17,588 nt of DNA, taken from contig JAESUI010000008.1 in NCBI GenBank assembly GCA_016763135.1, forward strand, positions 1-17,588. Reading direction: 5' to 3'. Positions 7,678 to 15,960 of the stretch are shown here, piece by piece (position 1 is the first letter of the stretch; every line of letters starts with the position of its first letter). The position numbers and the translations under genes were made by a program. The notes beneath the pieces were generated by a model. It worked only from the letters and a program-made list of their open reading frames with translations, did not search any database and had not been told where the DNA came from. The stretch is from Flavobacteriales bacterium (GTDB lineage: Bacteria > Bacteroidota > Bacteroidia > Flavobacteriales_E > Vicingaceae).

Positions 7678-8631
7678 ATGAAAAAAGTATTAATAATAAT
7701 TTGTTGTTGTTGTGTAACATCGATATTTTCTCAGACAACAGAAGCTGAGGAGGTTTTAAAAAAACAAAGCAAAGATTCTCTTGAAGGATGGAAAATAGGT
7801 GGTATTTTTTCGTTGAACCTTACTCAGGTAGGTTTGACAAATTGGTCTGCCGGTGGAGAAAACTCTATTTCGGTAAATGGGTTAGTTAGTTTTTATGCAA
7901 ACCTAAAAAAAGGTAATTCAACCTGGGATAACTCATTGGATTTGGCCTATGGGATCCTTCAACAAGGAGGTGATGCTGCAAGAAAAACAGATGATAAAAT
8001 TGATTTCACATCAAAGTATGGACAGAAAGCATTTAAGAATTGGTATTACGCGGGATTAATAAATTTTAAATCTCAGATGTCTGCGGGATATAATTATCCT
8101 GATGACTCGACTAAGATTTCTAATTTTATGGCTCCTGCGTATGTACTTGGTGCAATCGGAATGGATTACAAACCGAATGATAATTTCACACTATTTCTGT
8201 CTCCCTTAACTATGAAAATGACCATAGTTAATGATCAAACATTAGCTGATGCTGGAGCCTTTGGTGTGGCCCCTGCTGAATTTGACATTTTAGGAAATGT
8301 AACAACCCCTGGAAAGACAATACGTTCTGAGTATGGGGGTTACATGAGAGCAATGTTTAAAAAGGACATCATGAAAAATGTTAATTTTCAAACTAAACTG
8401 GAATTGTTTTCCAATTATTCTGAAGAACCTGATCATGTTGATGTGAATTGGGAAGTCTTAATTGCCATGAAAGTTAACAAGTATATTTCTGCAACAATAT
8501 CAACTCAACTCTTATATGACCATGATATTGATATTTCCGTTGATTCCAATGATGATGGAATTATTGATGCTGTTGGCCCAAGAACTCAATTCAAAGAAGT
8601 TATAGGGGTTGGAATTTCATATAAATTTTAA
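7678..8631 (+). CDS. DUF3078 outer-membrane protein
   Basis: A 317-aa protein with a Sec signal peptide (MKKVLIIICCCCVTSIFSQ) that carries four consecutive cysteines at residues 9-12, probably removed with the signal. The mature part fits the DUF3078 family: WKIGGIFSLNLTQVGLTNWS, AGGENSISVNGLVSFYANLK, then alternating strands to a C-terminal phenylalanine (VIGVGISYKF), as expected of a beta-barrel inserted by BAM. No enzyme motif is visible. The family is nearly confined to Bacteroidota and has no established role. It is 11 nt upstream of an MscS gene, so the two are probably one transcript. Its leader contains hairpin element 1. Confidence 0.9.
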   Translation: MKKVLIIICCCCVTSIFSQTTEAEEVLKKQSKDSLEGWKIGGIFSLNLTQVGLTNWSAGGENSISVNGLVSFYANLKKGNSTWDNSLDLAYGILQQGGDAARKTDDKIDFTSKYGQKAFKNWYYAGLINFKSQMSAGYNYPDDSTKISNFMAPAYVLGAIGMDYKPNDNFTLFLSPLTMKMTIVNDQTLADAGAFGVAPAEFDILGNVTTPGKTIRSEYGGYMRAMFKKDIMKNVNFQTKLELFSNYSEEPDHVDVNWEVLIAMKVNKYISATISTQLLYDHDIDISVDSNDDGIIDAVGPRTQFKEVIGVGISYKF

Positions 8632-8642
8632 AAACAAAAATT

Positions 8643-9458
8643 ATGAGTACAGAAGAAATTTTAAATCAAGTAAACGAAATAGTGTTTGAATATGGCCCTA
8701 AGTTAGTTGGTGCAATATTAGTCTGGATTATTGGGGGTATTGTTATTAAACTATTAGTTAAAGGGGTTGATAAAGTTTTAGATAAGCGAAAAATTGAAAT
8801 TACGTTAAAGCCATTTTTAAGAGGTATTGTCGGAGCTTTATTAAAGGTGATGTTGGTAATTAGTGTACTCGGAATGTTGGGAATTGAGATGACTTCGTTT
8901 GTCGCAATCCTTGGAGCGGCAGGATTGGCAGTAGGCTTGGCACTTTCGGGAACATTGCAAAACTTTGCAGGAGAAGTAATGATTTTAATCTTTAAACCGT
9001 TTAAGTCTGGAGATTATTTAGAAGCTCAAGGGCATATTGGGATAGTTTCTGAAGTTCAAATTTTTAACACGATACTTAAAACATTAGATAATAAAACGAT
9101 TATTATTCCTAACGGAGGGCTATCTAACTCTTCAATGGTGAATTATTCTACAGAACCAGCAAGAAGAGTTGATTGGACTTTTGGAATAGCTTATGGAGAC
9201 GATACAGCCAAGGCAAAAGAGGTTATGATTAATTTAATGGCTGCAGACAGTAGAATTTTGCAAGATCCTGCACCATTTGTTGCTGTTTCTGAATTGGGAG
9301 ATAGTTCGGTCAATTTTACTGCTAGAGCTTGGATTAAACAAGAGGATTATTGGGGTGTTTTCTTTGATATGAATGAAAAAGTGTATAACACATTTAATAA
9401 GGAAGGGCTTAATATTCCATATCCACAAATGGATGTTCATATACATAAAAGCGAATAA
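8643..9458 (+). CDS. MscS-family small-conductance mechanosensitive channel
   Basis: A 271-aa channel of the compact three-helix architecture, close in length to E. coli MscS. TM1 is about residues 17-38, TM2 58-80 and the pore helix TM3 84-110. TM3 shows the Gly/Ala packing signature AILGAAGLAVGLALSGTLQN and then FAGEVMILIFKPFKSGDYLE. The SH3-like beta domain covers about 115-175 (VSEVQIFNTILKTLDNKTII, IPNGGLSNSSMVNYS). The alpha/beta vestibule domain follows to the end (IPYPQMDVHIH). It opens on membrane tension to release solutes. It starts 11 nt after the DUF3078 gene, and hairpin element 2 begins 3 nt after its stop. Confidence 0.96.
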   Translation: MSTEEILNQVNEIVFEYGPKLVGAILVWIIGGIVIKLLVKGVDKVLDKRKIEITLKPFLRGIVGALLKVMLVISVLGMLGIEMTSFVAILGAAGLAVGLALSGTLQNFAGEVMILIFKPFKSGDYLEAQGHIGIVSEVQIFNTILKTLDNKTIIIPNGGLSNSSMVNYSTEPARRVDWTFGIAYGDDTAKAKEVMINLMAADSRILQDPAPFVAVSELGDSSVNFTARAWIKQEDYWGVFFDMNEKVYNTFNKEGLNIPYPQMDVHIHKSE

Positions 9459-9461
9459 AAA

Positions 9462-9528
9462 AAGCGTTCAATTTCCTCAGCAGAAGATTTCAGTTTCATC
9501 CCTGGAATTTGAGGAAATTGAATAGCTT
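9462..9528 (+). ncRNA. 67-nt hairpin element 2 (between mscS-like gene and aqpZ)
   Basis: A perfect 13-bp stem (TTCAATTTCCTCA 9467-9479 with 9510-9522) encloses a 30-nt loop. Outside it lies a 1x2 asymmetry (G9466 against 9523-9524), then a 4-bp clamp AAGC/GCTT. It begins 3 nt after the MscS stop and ends 27 nt before the aqpZ ATG. No U-run follows, so an intrinsic terminator is unlikely. Confidence 0.65.
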
Positions 9529-9555
9529 GATATAGTAATTAACAACCTATAACAG

Positions 9556-10245
9556 ATGAAAAAATTAGTAGCAGAATTTATAGGAACCTTGTGGTTGGTA
9601 TTAGGTGGTTGTGGTAGTGCTGTCTTGGCAGCCTCATTTCCTGAACTTGGAATTGGGTTTGTAGGGGTCGCCTTCGCTTTTGGACTAACAGTTCTTACTA
9701 TGGTATATGCTATTGGCCATATCTCAGGCTGTCATTTGAATCCAGCAGTGTCTATAGGTTTATGGGCTGGCGGTCGTTTTGATAAGAAAGAGTTGTTACC
9801 ATATATTGGGGCACAAGTTTTAGGAGCCATTTCTGGAGCAGGAATTCTCTATTTGATTGCAAACGGAAAAGCTGGGTTTGAAATTGGGGGATTTGCAGCA
9901 AATGGTTATGGAGAACATTCTCCGGGAGGTTACAGCATGCTGTCAGCATTAATAACAGAAATAGTAATAACATTTATGTTTCTATTTATAATTCTAGGAG
10001 CAACTCATTCTAAAGCACCAAAAGGTTTTTCGGGATTAACAATAGGCTTAGGATTAACATTAATTCATTTAATAAGCATTCCTATAACGAATACATCTGT
10101 AAACCCCGCAAGAAGTTTGAGTCAGGCAATATTTGCTAATGATTGGGCAATGGGGCAATTATGGCTTTTTTGGATAGGGCCTATTGTTGGAGCTTTTATA
10201 GCGGGATTCATATATAAATTTTTATCTCCGGAAGCTGATGATTAA
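9556..10245 (+). CDS. aqpZ: Aquaporin Z (water channel)
   Basis: A 229-aa MIP-family protein with six membrane helices and both half-helix motifs: HLNPAVS (NPA at 62-64) and SVNPARS (NPA at 183-185). The selectivity-filter residues of E. coli AqpZ are all recognisable: Phe42 in AFGLTVLTM, His171 in LIHLISIP, Thr180 in TNTS and Arg186 after the second NPA. This is the narrow water-selective form rather than the glycerol type. It mediates rapid water flow across the inner membrane. The start at 9556 gives the canonical MKKLVAEFIGT. A LuxR-type HTH gene overlaps its last 8 nt (ATGATTAA), implying translational coupling. Confidence 0.97.
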   Translation: MKKLVAEFIGTLWLVLGGCGSAVLAASFPELGIGFVGVAFAFGLTVLTMVYAIGHISGCHLNPAVSIGLWAGGRFDKKELLPYIGAQVLGAISGAGILYLIANGKAGFEIGGFAANGYGEHSPGGYSMLSALITEIVITFMFLFIILGATHSKAPKGFSGLTIGLGLTLIHLISIPITNTSVNPARSLSQAIFANDWAMGQLWLFWIGPIVGAFIAGFIYKFLSPEADD

Positions 10246-10447
10246 AAAACAGATAAATCTAACTATAAGAGAACAGGAAATTACTATCTATATAACTGAA
10301 GGGTTTACAAGTATACAAATTGCGAAAAAGTTATTAATAAGTAGACGAACAGTTGAAAAGCATCGAGAAAACATAATGTTTAAATTGAAAGTAAAGAATA
10401 TGGCTCAACTGATTAATTCGGTTATCAAAATGGACTTATTGGGGTGA
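10238..10447 (+). CDS. Stand-alone LuxR/GerE-type HTH protein
   Basis: A 69-aa protein that is essentially only a GerE DNA-binding domain. LTIREQEITIYITEGFTS covers the first helices, IQIAKKLLISRRTVEKHREN the recognition HTH, and IMFKLKVKNMAQLINSVIKM the dimerisation helix. It has no receiver, sensor or membrane part. The spacing LT-RE-E...G-ts-IA-L-S-TV--H matches NarL/FixJ output domains, including that of the regulator at 15135. It starts inside the end of aqpZ (8-nt overlap), so it is made together with the channel. The target is unknown. Autoregulation or control of neighbouring genes is inference. Confidence 0.88.
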   Translation: MIKKQINLTIREQEITIYITEGFTSIQIAKKLLISRRTVEKHRENIMFKLKVKNMAQLINSVIKMDLLG

Positions 10448-10484
10448 TGGTTATTATAACGAATTATAAATACTGATAAAAAAA

Positions 10485-11357
10485 ATGATGAAGTTTAATA
10501 AATATATTGTTACAGCGCTGATTTTTCAACTGTTTAACTTAAATATGTTTTCAAACCAATTGCAAAAAACAGAACAAGTTGAAGTTAAAGAACTTAAGTA
10601 TAAGTTTAAAAGTGGAGAGCTAAATGCTTTATCTATTGAAGTTGCGGATAAAGACGAAAAAAGTGTTAGGAGTAAATTTCTAGACCATTTGGAAGGTCAT
10701 TTTGCATTTTCTCTAAAAAATGGAAAAGATATCATTGTAGATAATGCAAGGTTGCCAGAAATAACAAACCAACTAATAGACCTTCAATTTACCGTTAACT
10801 CTCTAAGAAATGGGGGTTTTGAGTTAATTGTTTCATTTGATTTTGATGAAAAAATGCTTTCATCTAATCAAAAAAAGGAATATGGTAATGCCGCTAATTA
10901 TTTATTAGGTTTCAGTAGAAAGGCATCAAACGAATATTTAAACGCTTTACTTAAGGACGAAAAGGAAATTGCGGAAAAAATTAAGTCAAAGACATTATCA
11001 ATAGAAAACGACAAAAAAAAATTAATAAAAGAAGTTGAGGGATTAAAAACAGAAATAAATTCAACACAAAAAAAGATTAATAAAACGGAGGTTGATTTAA
11101 ATGAAAATATATTTTCGTTATCTAACCATTCTCAGAGTTCAGGCCGTGAGATAAGTCGATTAGGAAAAGAAAAACAAAGGATAGAAAAAAGGCGAGAAAA
11201 ATTAATTTCTAATGCTAGAAAGTTTGATAAAGTTAAAACGAAGAAGCAAAAAAAGATTAATACAATAGATATGCAATTGAAGAAATGGAAAAAAAGAGAA
11301 AAGAGGCAACAAGAAAAAGTTGACGTACTTAACAATAAGATAAGTCGATATTCATAA
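10485..11357 (+). CDS. Exported coiled-coil protein of unknown function
   Basis: A 290-aa protein I do not recognise. It begins MMKFNKYIVTALIFQLFNL, a probable Sec signal. ATG 10485 or the adjacent 10488 may be the start. Residues 30-148 look globular and alternate charged and beta-like segments (VDNARLPEITNQLIDLQFTV, GGFELIVSFDFDEKML). Residues 150-290 are almost entirely Lys/Glu-rich heptad-like sequence, in two coiled coils broken near 205-222 by SLSNHSQSSGR. The C-terminal half is strongly basic (KKWKKREKRQQEKV). No enzyme motif is visible. It stands alone between the HTH gene and the FIST operon. A periplasmic spacer or wall-binding role is possible but not shown. Confidence 0.75.
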   Translation: MMKFNKYIVTALIFQLFNLNMFSNQLQKTEQVEVKELKYKFKSGELNALSIEVADKDEKSVRSKFLDHLEGHFAFSLKNGKDIIVDNARLPEITNQLIDLQFTVNSLRNGGFELIVSFDFDEKMLSSNQKKEYGNAANYLLGFSRKASNEYLNALLKDEKEIAEKIKSKTLSIENDKKKLIKEVEGLKTEINSTQKKINKTEVDLNENIFSLSNHSQSSGREISRLGKEKQRIEKRREKLISNARKFDKVKTKKQKKINTIDMQLKKWKKREKRQQEKVDVLNNKISRYS

Positions 11358-11368
11358 TAATGTACCGT

Positions 11369-11402
11369 TTGATGATAATGTAATTTTCAGTCATCAATTT
11401 AT
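11369..11402 (+). terminator. Weak terminator-like hairpin
   Basis: TTGATGA (11369-11375) pairs with TCATCAA (11391-11397) around a 15-nt loop, followed by TTTATT. It lies 11 nt after the stop of the coiled-coil gene. The long loop and AT-rich stem make it a poor intrinsic terminator, but the position fits the end of a transcript before the FIST operon. Confidence 0.3.
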
Positions 11403-11483
11403 TAAGCAACAGAATACTATTAATTACTTAGGCTTACAAACCCCCAATAAAATTTGGATATTTAAAAAAACACAAATTTAAAA

Positions 11484-12617
11484 ATGAAAATAGATCAACA
11501 TATATGGAAGTCAAAAAATGATATTTTAAATGTTAGGGAAGGGATTCAAAACAAGTCAAAAACTCAATTAGTACTGGCCTTCGGAGACAGAATGATCTTT
11601 GAAAAAAATGATTTATGGTTTTACTATATTAAAAATTTGTATCCTAATGCAGAAATCATTTCAAGTACTTCTGCAGGAGAAATTGCAGATGGAAAGGTGT
11701 TTGATAATACAATTAGTATTACGGCCATTTGTTTTGAGAAAACTAAAATAAAGGCTATTTCCGTAAATATTGATGACGAGAACATTAATGCTGTGGGAAA
11801 AAGATTAATTACTAAAATTAAACTAGAGGGGCTAAAGCATGTATTTCTGCTTTCTAGTGGAATGAACATGAATGGAGATGATTTAATAGATGGGATCAAT
11901 AATTATTTTCCAGAAGAGGTAAGTGTTACAGGAGGGATAGCAGGAGATGGGGAACGACATGAAAAGACATTAGTAGGATTGAATGCCCTGCCAATTGAAA
12001 ACAATGTTGTTGCGATAGGGTTTTATGGCACTTCACTAACCATTAAACATGGAATTCATAAAGGATGGATTCCATTTGGCCCGAAAAGATTAATTACTAA
12101 GTCATTTAAGAATAAACTTTATGAACTTGATGGTAAAAATGCATTGAGTATTTATAAAAAATACCTTGGAGATAAAGCTTCTGAATTGCCTGGATCAGCA
12201 TTTTTATTCCCTTTAGGTGTTTATGCAGATGATCAACCTGAACCAATAATTAGAACCATTTTAACCATTGATGAAAAAGAGCAAAGTATGACATTTGCTG
12301 GAAATTTAAAGGAGGGGAATTATGTGCAGTTAATGACTGCCGATTTGAATGAGTTAGTGTACGGGTCTTATGATACTGCTCTTAATTTAAATAACAAAGA
12401 TGAAGAGTCTCCAGAGCTAATCTTTATTGTAAGTTGTATTGGTAGAAAAATAGTGCTTGGTGAAGGAATAGGTGATGAAATTGAAAATATAGTAGACGCT
12501 ACGGAAAAATCAGTTCTTGCTGGGTTTTACTCCTATGGAGAATTTGCCCCACCAAATAATGGAACTAAATGTTGTTTACATAATGAGACGTTGGTCATAA
12601 CAACTTTTTTTGAATAA
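11484..12617 (+). CDS. FIST domain sensory protein
   Basis: A 377-aa cytoplasmic protein with no signal peptide or membrane helix. It consists of FIST (about residues 25-215) and FIST_C (about 225-360). Typical stretches are TQLVLAFGDR, IISSTSAGEIADGKV, VFLLSSGMNMNGDDLI, VSVTGGIAGDGERHEKTLVG and, near the end, VLAGFYSYGEFAPPN. FIST is proposed to be a ligand-sensing domain, perhaps for amino-acid-like molecules, and in Bacteroidota it often sits beside PAS histidine kinases. The next gene, the kinase, starts 17 nt downstream, so the protein probably senses a signal for that kinase. The ligand cannot be predicted. Confidence 0.92.
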   Translation: MKIDQHIWKSKNDILNVREGIQNKSKTQLVLAFGDRMIFEKNDLWFYYIKNLYPNAEIISSTSAGEIADGKVFDNTISITAICFEKTKIKAISVNIDDENINAVGKRLITKIKLEGLKHVFLLSSGMNMNGDDLIDGINNYFPEEVSVTGGIAGDGERHEKTLVGLNALPIENNVVAIGFYGTSLTIKHGIHKGWIPFGPKRLITKSFKNKLYELDGKNALSIYKKYLGDKASELPGSAFLFPLGVYADDQPEPIIRTILTIDEKEQSMTFAGNLKEGNYVQLMTADLNELVYGSYDTALNLNNKDEESPELIFIVSCIGRKIVLGEGIGDEIENIVDATEKSVLAGFYSYGEFAPPNNGTKCCLHNETLVITTFFE

Positions 12618-12634
12618 AATATTTAATATTATCT

Positions 12635-15142
12635 GTGGCACTTCACAAAATTTTAAATAGACAATTAAATAAACATCTTTCAGAAGTTGATGTCTCTTCT
12701 CCTGAATTTCAACGATTTTTAACATCAATAAGTAATACTTATAAAAATATTGATGATAATCAAAAGATACTTTCAAGGGCGATGGACATAAGCTCTCAGG
12801 AACTTAATGAGACCTTAGAGAGCCTTTCAAGACAAAACAATACTCACAAGAAAACGTTAAAAAGTCTTAATGAATTATTAATCGATCTTGGAGGAGAATC
12901 TACTGAAAACTACGAAGAAGAAACTTTCTTAATTGAAGGATTAAAGCATCAAATAAATGAAAAAAGAAAAGCAGAGTCTAAGCTCATCCATGATGAAGAG
13001 CGACTTAGGCTATTAGTCGACTCTGTAGATGTAGGTCTTTATGATTCAAACTATAACACTGGGGAATACTATTATAGTTCTGGTTATGCGAGGATGTTAG
13101 GGTATAATAAAAAGGGATTTAAATTGTCCTTTAGTAATTGGGTGAAGCGAATTCATCCTGAAGATAGAGATCGGATAATAAAAAAGTACAATACTGTTGA
13201 TTTTAATGAACAGAATTATCAAATGGAATATCGGATAAAACATAAAGAGGGTCACTATCTCTGGATTTTATCTAAAGGTAGGGTAATTGAAAAAGATCGT
13301 AATGGGAAACCATTAAGGACTGCAGGAACACATACAGACATCACAGAAAGGAAAGAAACTGAGGTTGAGCTAAAGAAGTATTTTGCAGTGATGGAGCACT
13401 CCACAGACTTTGTAGGGATTGCATCATTAGAGGGTAAATTACTTTATGTGAATCCTTATGGAAGAGAATTGGTGGGGTTGGATAGTATTGATCAGGTAAA
13501 ACAAACAAGGATAGAGGATTTTCATACAAAAGAAGCATTTCAACTTTCGAAAGAAGTAGAACAACCTGAAATTCTTAAAAATGGATTTTATAGAGGAGTA
13601 AGCAGCTTAAGGCATTTTAAAACAAAAGAAGTTATCAATACATCTGTCAGGTCTTTTTTGATCAAAGACCCTGAAACCAAGCAGCCAATTTATCTTGCGA
13701 CCATTCAACGAGATATAAGAGAGCGATTAATTAATGAGAAAAAACGTAAAGAAGATGAAGAAAAGTTACGGGTAATCTATGAAAGCAATTTATTTGGAAT
13801 TCATATAGATGATTTTTTATCTGGTGAAGTTCATGCAAATCAGGCCTTTTGTGACATGCTAGGGTACACACAAAAAGAGATTTCCGATAAAAAAGTTCAT
13901 TTCGACAAAATTACTCACCCCGATTATTTAGCAGAAAGTCATCGCAATTTTGAGATGTTGATGAAAGGAGAACAAAAAGGGTTTCTCTTAAATAAGAAAT
14001 ACATTAAAAAGAATGGAGAAGTTGTTGATGCAGTTACAGCTGTAAGAGGTGTTTACAGTTCTTCGGGAGAAATTATTCAGGTTTTTGCTACAATATTGGA
14101 TGTTACTGAACAGAAACGTTCGGAGAAAGAATTGAGAAACCTATCGTTAATAGCCAGCAAAACTACCAATGGTGTTTTTTTATGTGATAAAAATGGGGAA
14201 ATAGAATGGTGTAATGAGAGTATGGAAGAGCTGATGGGCTATTCTCTTGATGAAATGATGGGGAGGTTGCCTTCTGTAATTTTTAATGGGAAATTAGTTC
14301 AAACAAAAAAAGTGCAAAAAATAATTAATCAATACCAAAAAAAACCAACCCCATTTAACATAGAGGTAACAGCTTATAAGAAAAATGGGAACATGGTCTG
14401 GCTTGCAGTAAGTAATACTCCAATATTTGATAATGAAGGAAAACTGGTAAATCAAATTGAGATTATAAGTGATATTTCGGAAAGTAAAGAGGAAGAAAAA
14501 AGAGAAAAAGAGAGGGAAGAAAATTTATTAAAGGAAATTATAGAAACTGAACGAGCAGAAAGAGAGCGATTATCAAGGGAATTGCATGATGGAATTTGCC
14601 AAACATTAACAGCAGTATCAATTGGCTTTAAAAAATACTTGTATGGTACAAAATTTAAAGACCCTGATTTTATTTCAACTTTAGAATTACTTGACAACTC
14701 AGTTGTTGAAATAAGAAATTTATCACACAACTTGCTACCAGAAGTAATTAGAGATTTTGGTTTAATTGCAGCGCTACAAGATGTGGTAGACAGCTTAGAA
14801 AAAAGATCCATAGCAGAATTTAAACTGAATTCAAACTTTAAGAAACCTTTAGGTAATCTTGAATTACCAATATACAGAGTAATTCAAGAAGCAACAAATA
14901 ACATTGTAAAACATGCTAAAGCAACAAAAGTAAAAATAGACTTAACTATAAAAAGGAATTCTTTATTCATTATTATTAAAGACAATGGAGTCGGCTTTAC
15001 ATTAAAAGATGTTGGGGAGACCTTTGGAATAGATAGTATGAAAAGTAGGGTTAAATCAATGAATGGTAAGATTGATGTTGTGTCGGAATTAAAAAAAGGA
15101 ACCAGTATAAAAATTAAAATTCCATTAAAAGAAGATGAATAA
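12635..15142 (+). CDS. Soluble four-PAS sensor histidine kinase (HisKA_3 type)
   Basis: An 835-aa kinase with a GTG start at 12635, 17 nt after the FIST gene. It has no membrane helix, so it senses inside the cell or through FIST. Residues 1-115 form a helical N-terminal part. Four PAS domains follow at about 121-238, 246-364, 376-494 and 499-617, the first two and the third with PAC-like ends (TAGTHTDITERK, ATIQRDIRERL, ATILDVTEQKR). A Glu/Lys-rich helix leads into the HisKA_3 dimerisation domain, with phospho-acceptor His651 in RERLSRELHDGICQTLTAV. The HATPase domain has the N box (VIQEATNNIVKHAKATKV, 749-766) and G box (KDNGVGF, 782-788). It should phosphorylate the NarL/FixJ regulator whose gene overlaps its end by 8 nt. 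Confidence 0.96.
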   Translation: MALHKILNRQLNKHLSEVDVSSPEFQRFLTSISNTYKNIDDNQKILSRAMDISSQELNETLESLSRQNNTHKKTLKSLNELLIDLGGESTENYEEETFLIEGLKHQINEKRKAESKLIHDEERLRLLVDSVDVGLYDSNYNTGEYYYSSGYARMLGYNKKGFKLSFSNWVKRIHPEDRDRIIKKYNTVDFNEQNYQMEYRIKHKEGHYLWILSKGRVIEKDRNGKPLRTAGTHTDITERKETEVELKKYFAVMEHSTDFVGIASLEGKLLYVNPYGRELVGLDSIDQVKQTRIEDFHTKEAFQLSKEVEQPEILKNGFYRGVSSLRHFKTKEVINTSVRSFLIKDPETKQPIYLATIQRDIRERLINEKKRKEDEEKLRVIYESNLFGIHIDDFLSGEVHANQAFCDMLGYTQKEISDKKVHFDKITHPDYLAESHRNFEMLMKGEQKGFLLNKKYIKKNGEVVDAVTAVRGVYSSSGEIIQVFATILDVTEQKRSEKELRNLSLIASKTTNGVFLCDKNGEIEWCNESMEELMGYSLDEMMGRLPSVIFNGKLVQTKKVQKIINQYQKKPTPFNIEVTAYKKNGNMVWLAVSNTPIFDNEGKLVNQIEIISDISESKEEEKREKEREENLLKEIIETERAERERLSRELHDGICQTLTAVSIGFKKYLYGTKFKDPDFISTLELLDNSVVEIRNLSHNLLPEVIRDFGLIAALQDVVDSLEKRSIAEFKLNSNFKKPLGNLELPIYRVIQEATNNIVKHAKATKVKIDLTIKRNSLFIIIKDNGVGFTLKDVGETFGIDSMKSRVKSMNGKIDVVSELKKGTSIKIKIPLKEDE

Positions 15143-15791
15143 AATTAAAATTCTATTAGTAGATGATCATGACTTAGTTCGAATAGGAATCAGATCATAT
15201 CTTGAAATGGAATCAGGTCGATTTGAGGTTATAGGAGAAGCTTCCAATGGCATTTCTGCGATGGCTGAAATAAAAGTAAATAAACCAGATATTATCATAA
15301 TGGACATTAACATGCCTCAAATGGATGGAATAAAAGCGACTAAGGAAGTTAAAAAAAGATACCCTGAAATGAAAATATTGGCCCTTTCTATGTTGTCAGA
15401 AAGTCAACATATAAAAGCAATGATTACCGCTGGAGCAGATGGTTACATTTTGAAAAACACATCACCGGATCAACTATTTGAAGCTATTGAAAAGGTTTGT
15501 GATAATGAAACCTACTATTCTTTTGATGTATCTCAAAAAATCCTTTCAAGTTTTAGTAAGAAAAAAAAATCATTGTCTAAATATGAAAATACGCAACTAA
15601 CGGCAAGAGAAAAAGAGGTGCTTTATTTAATAATGAAAGAATATTCTAATATGGAAATTGCAGAAAAACTTTACATAAGCACAAGGACTGTTGACGCTCA
15701 TAAAAGAAATTTAATAGAAAAGACCGGAGTTAAAAACCTTGTTGCTTTGGTTAATTATGTTCATGAAAAACGATTATTTGAGGATATTTAG
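15135..15791 (+). CDS. NarL/FixJ-family response regulator
   Basis: A 218-aa transcription factor. The receiver domain (1-120) has the acidic pair Asp10-Asp11, phospho-acceptor Asp57 in IIIMDINMPQMDG, Ser85 in LALSML and Lys107 in ILKNTSP, so all catalytic positions are present. The LuxR/GerE output domain (about 150-212) reads LTAREKEVLYLIMKEYSNME, IAEKLYISTRTVDAHKRNLI. The gene overlaps the kinase by 8 nt (ATGAATAA), which marks the two as a cognate pair under translational coupling. The palindromic motif downstream at 15833-15851 is a candidate binding site (inference). Confidence 0.97.
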   Translation: MNKIKILLVDDHDLVRIGIRSYLEMESGRFEVIGEASNGISAMAEIKVNKPDIIIMDINMPQMDGIKATKEVKKRYPEMKILALSMLSESQHIKAMITAGADGYILKNTSPDQLFEAIEKVCDNETYYSFDVSQKILSSFSKKKKSLSKYENTQLTAREKEVLYLIMKEYSNMEIAEKLYISTRTVDAHKRNLIEKTGVKNLVALVNYVHEKRLFEDI

Positions 15792-15832
15792 TCCTTTTTA
15801 TTTGTTTTTAAGCAAATCACCCGTTTTTCTAA

Positions 15833-15851
15833 TTTAGGTAAATCACCTAAA
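15833..15851 (-). promoter_or_regulatory. Palindromic motif copy 2 (possible operator)
   Basis: A perfect 7-bp inverted repeat, TTTAGGT and ACCTAAA, with a 5-bp spacer. On the minus strand it reads TTTAGGTGATTTACCTAAA and matches the motif at 5937-5955 at 15 of 19 positions. The same core octamer recurs 26 bp away at 15814-15821, as expected for paired sites of a dimeric regulator. Confidence 0.5.
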
Positions 15852-15960
15852 CAACACGCTTTTCTTTAGTATACTTTAGTCGTATTAAAAAGCTAAAGAC
15901 GAGTCCTTCTCTGCCGATTAAGACAATGCTTTTTGGTTAGTGTATAATAATGTGTTAAGT

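Noticed and set aside
4034..9458. The two MscS-type genes as a recent duplication
   Set aside because: The proteins differ in helix number, TM_helix repeats and C-terminal domain, so they are different subfamilies.
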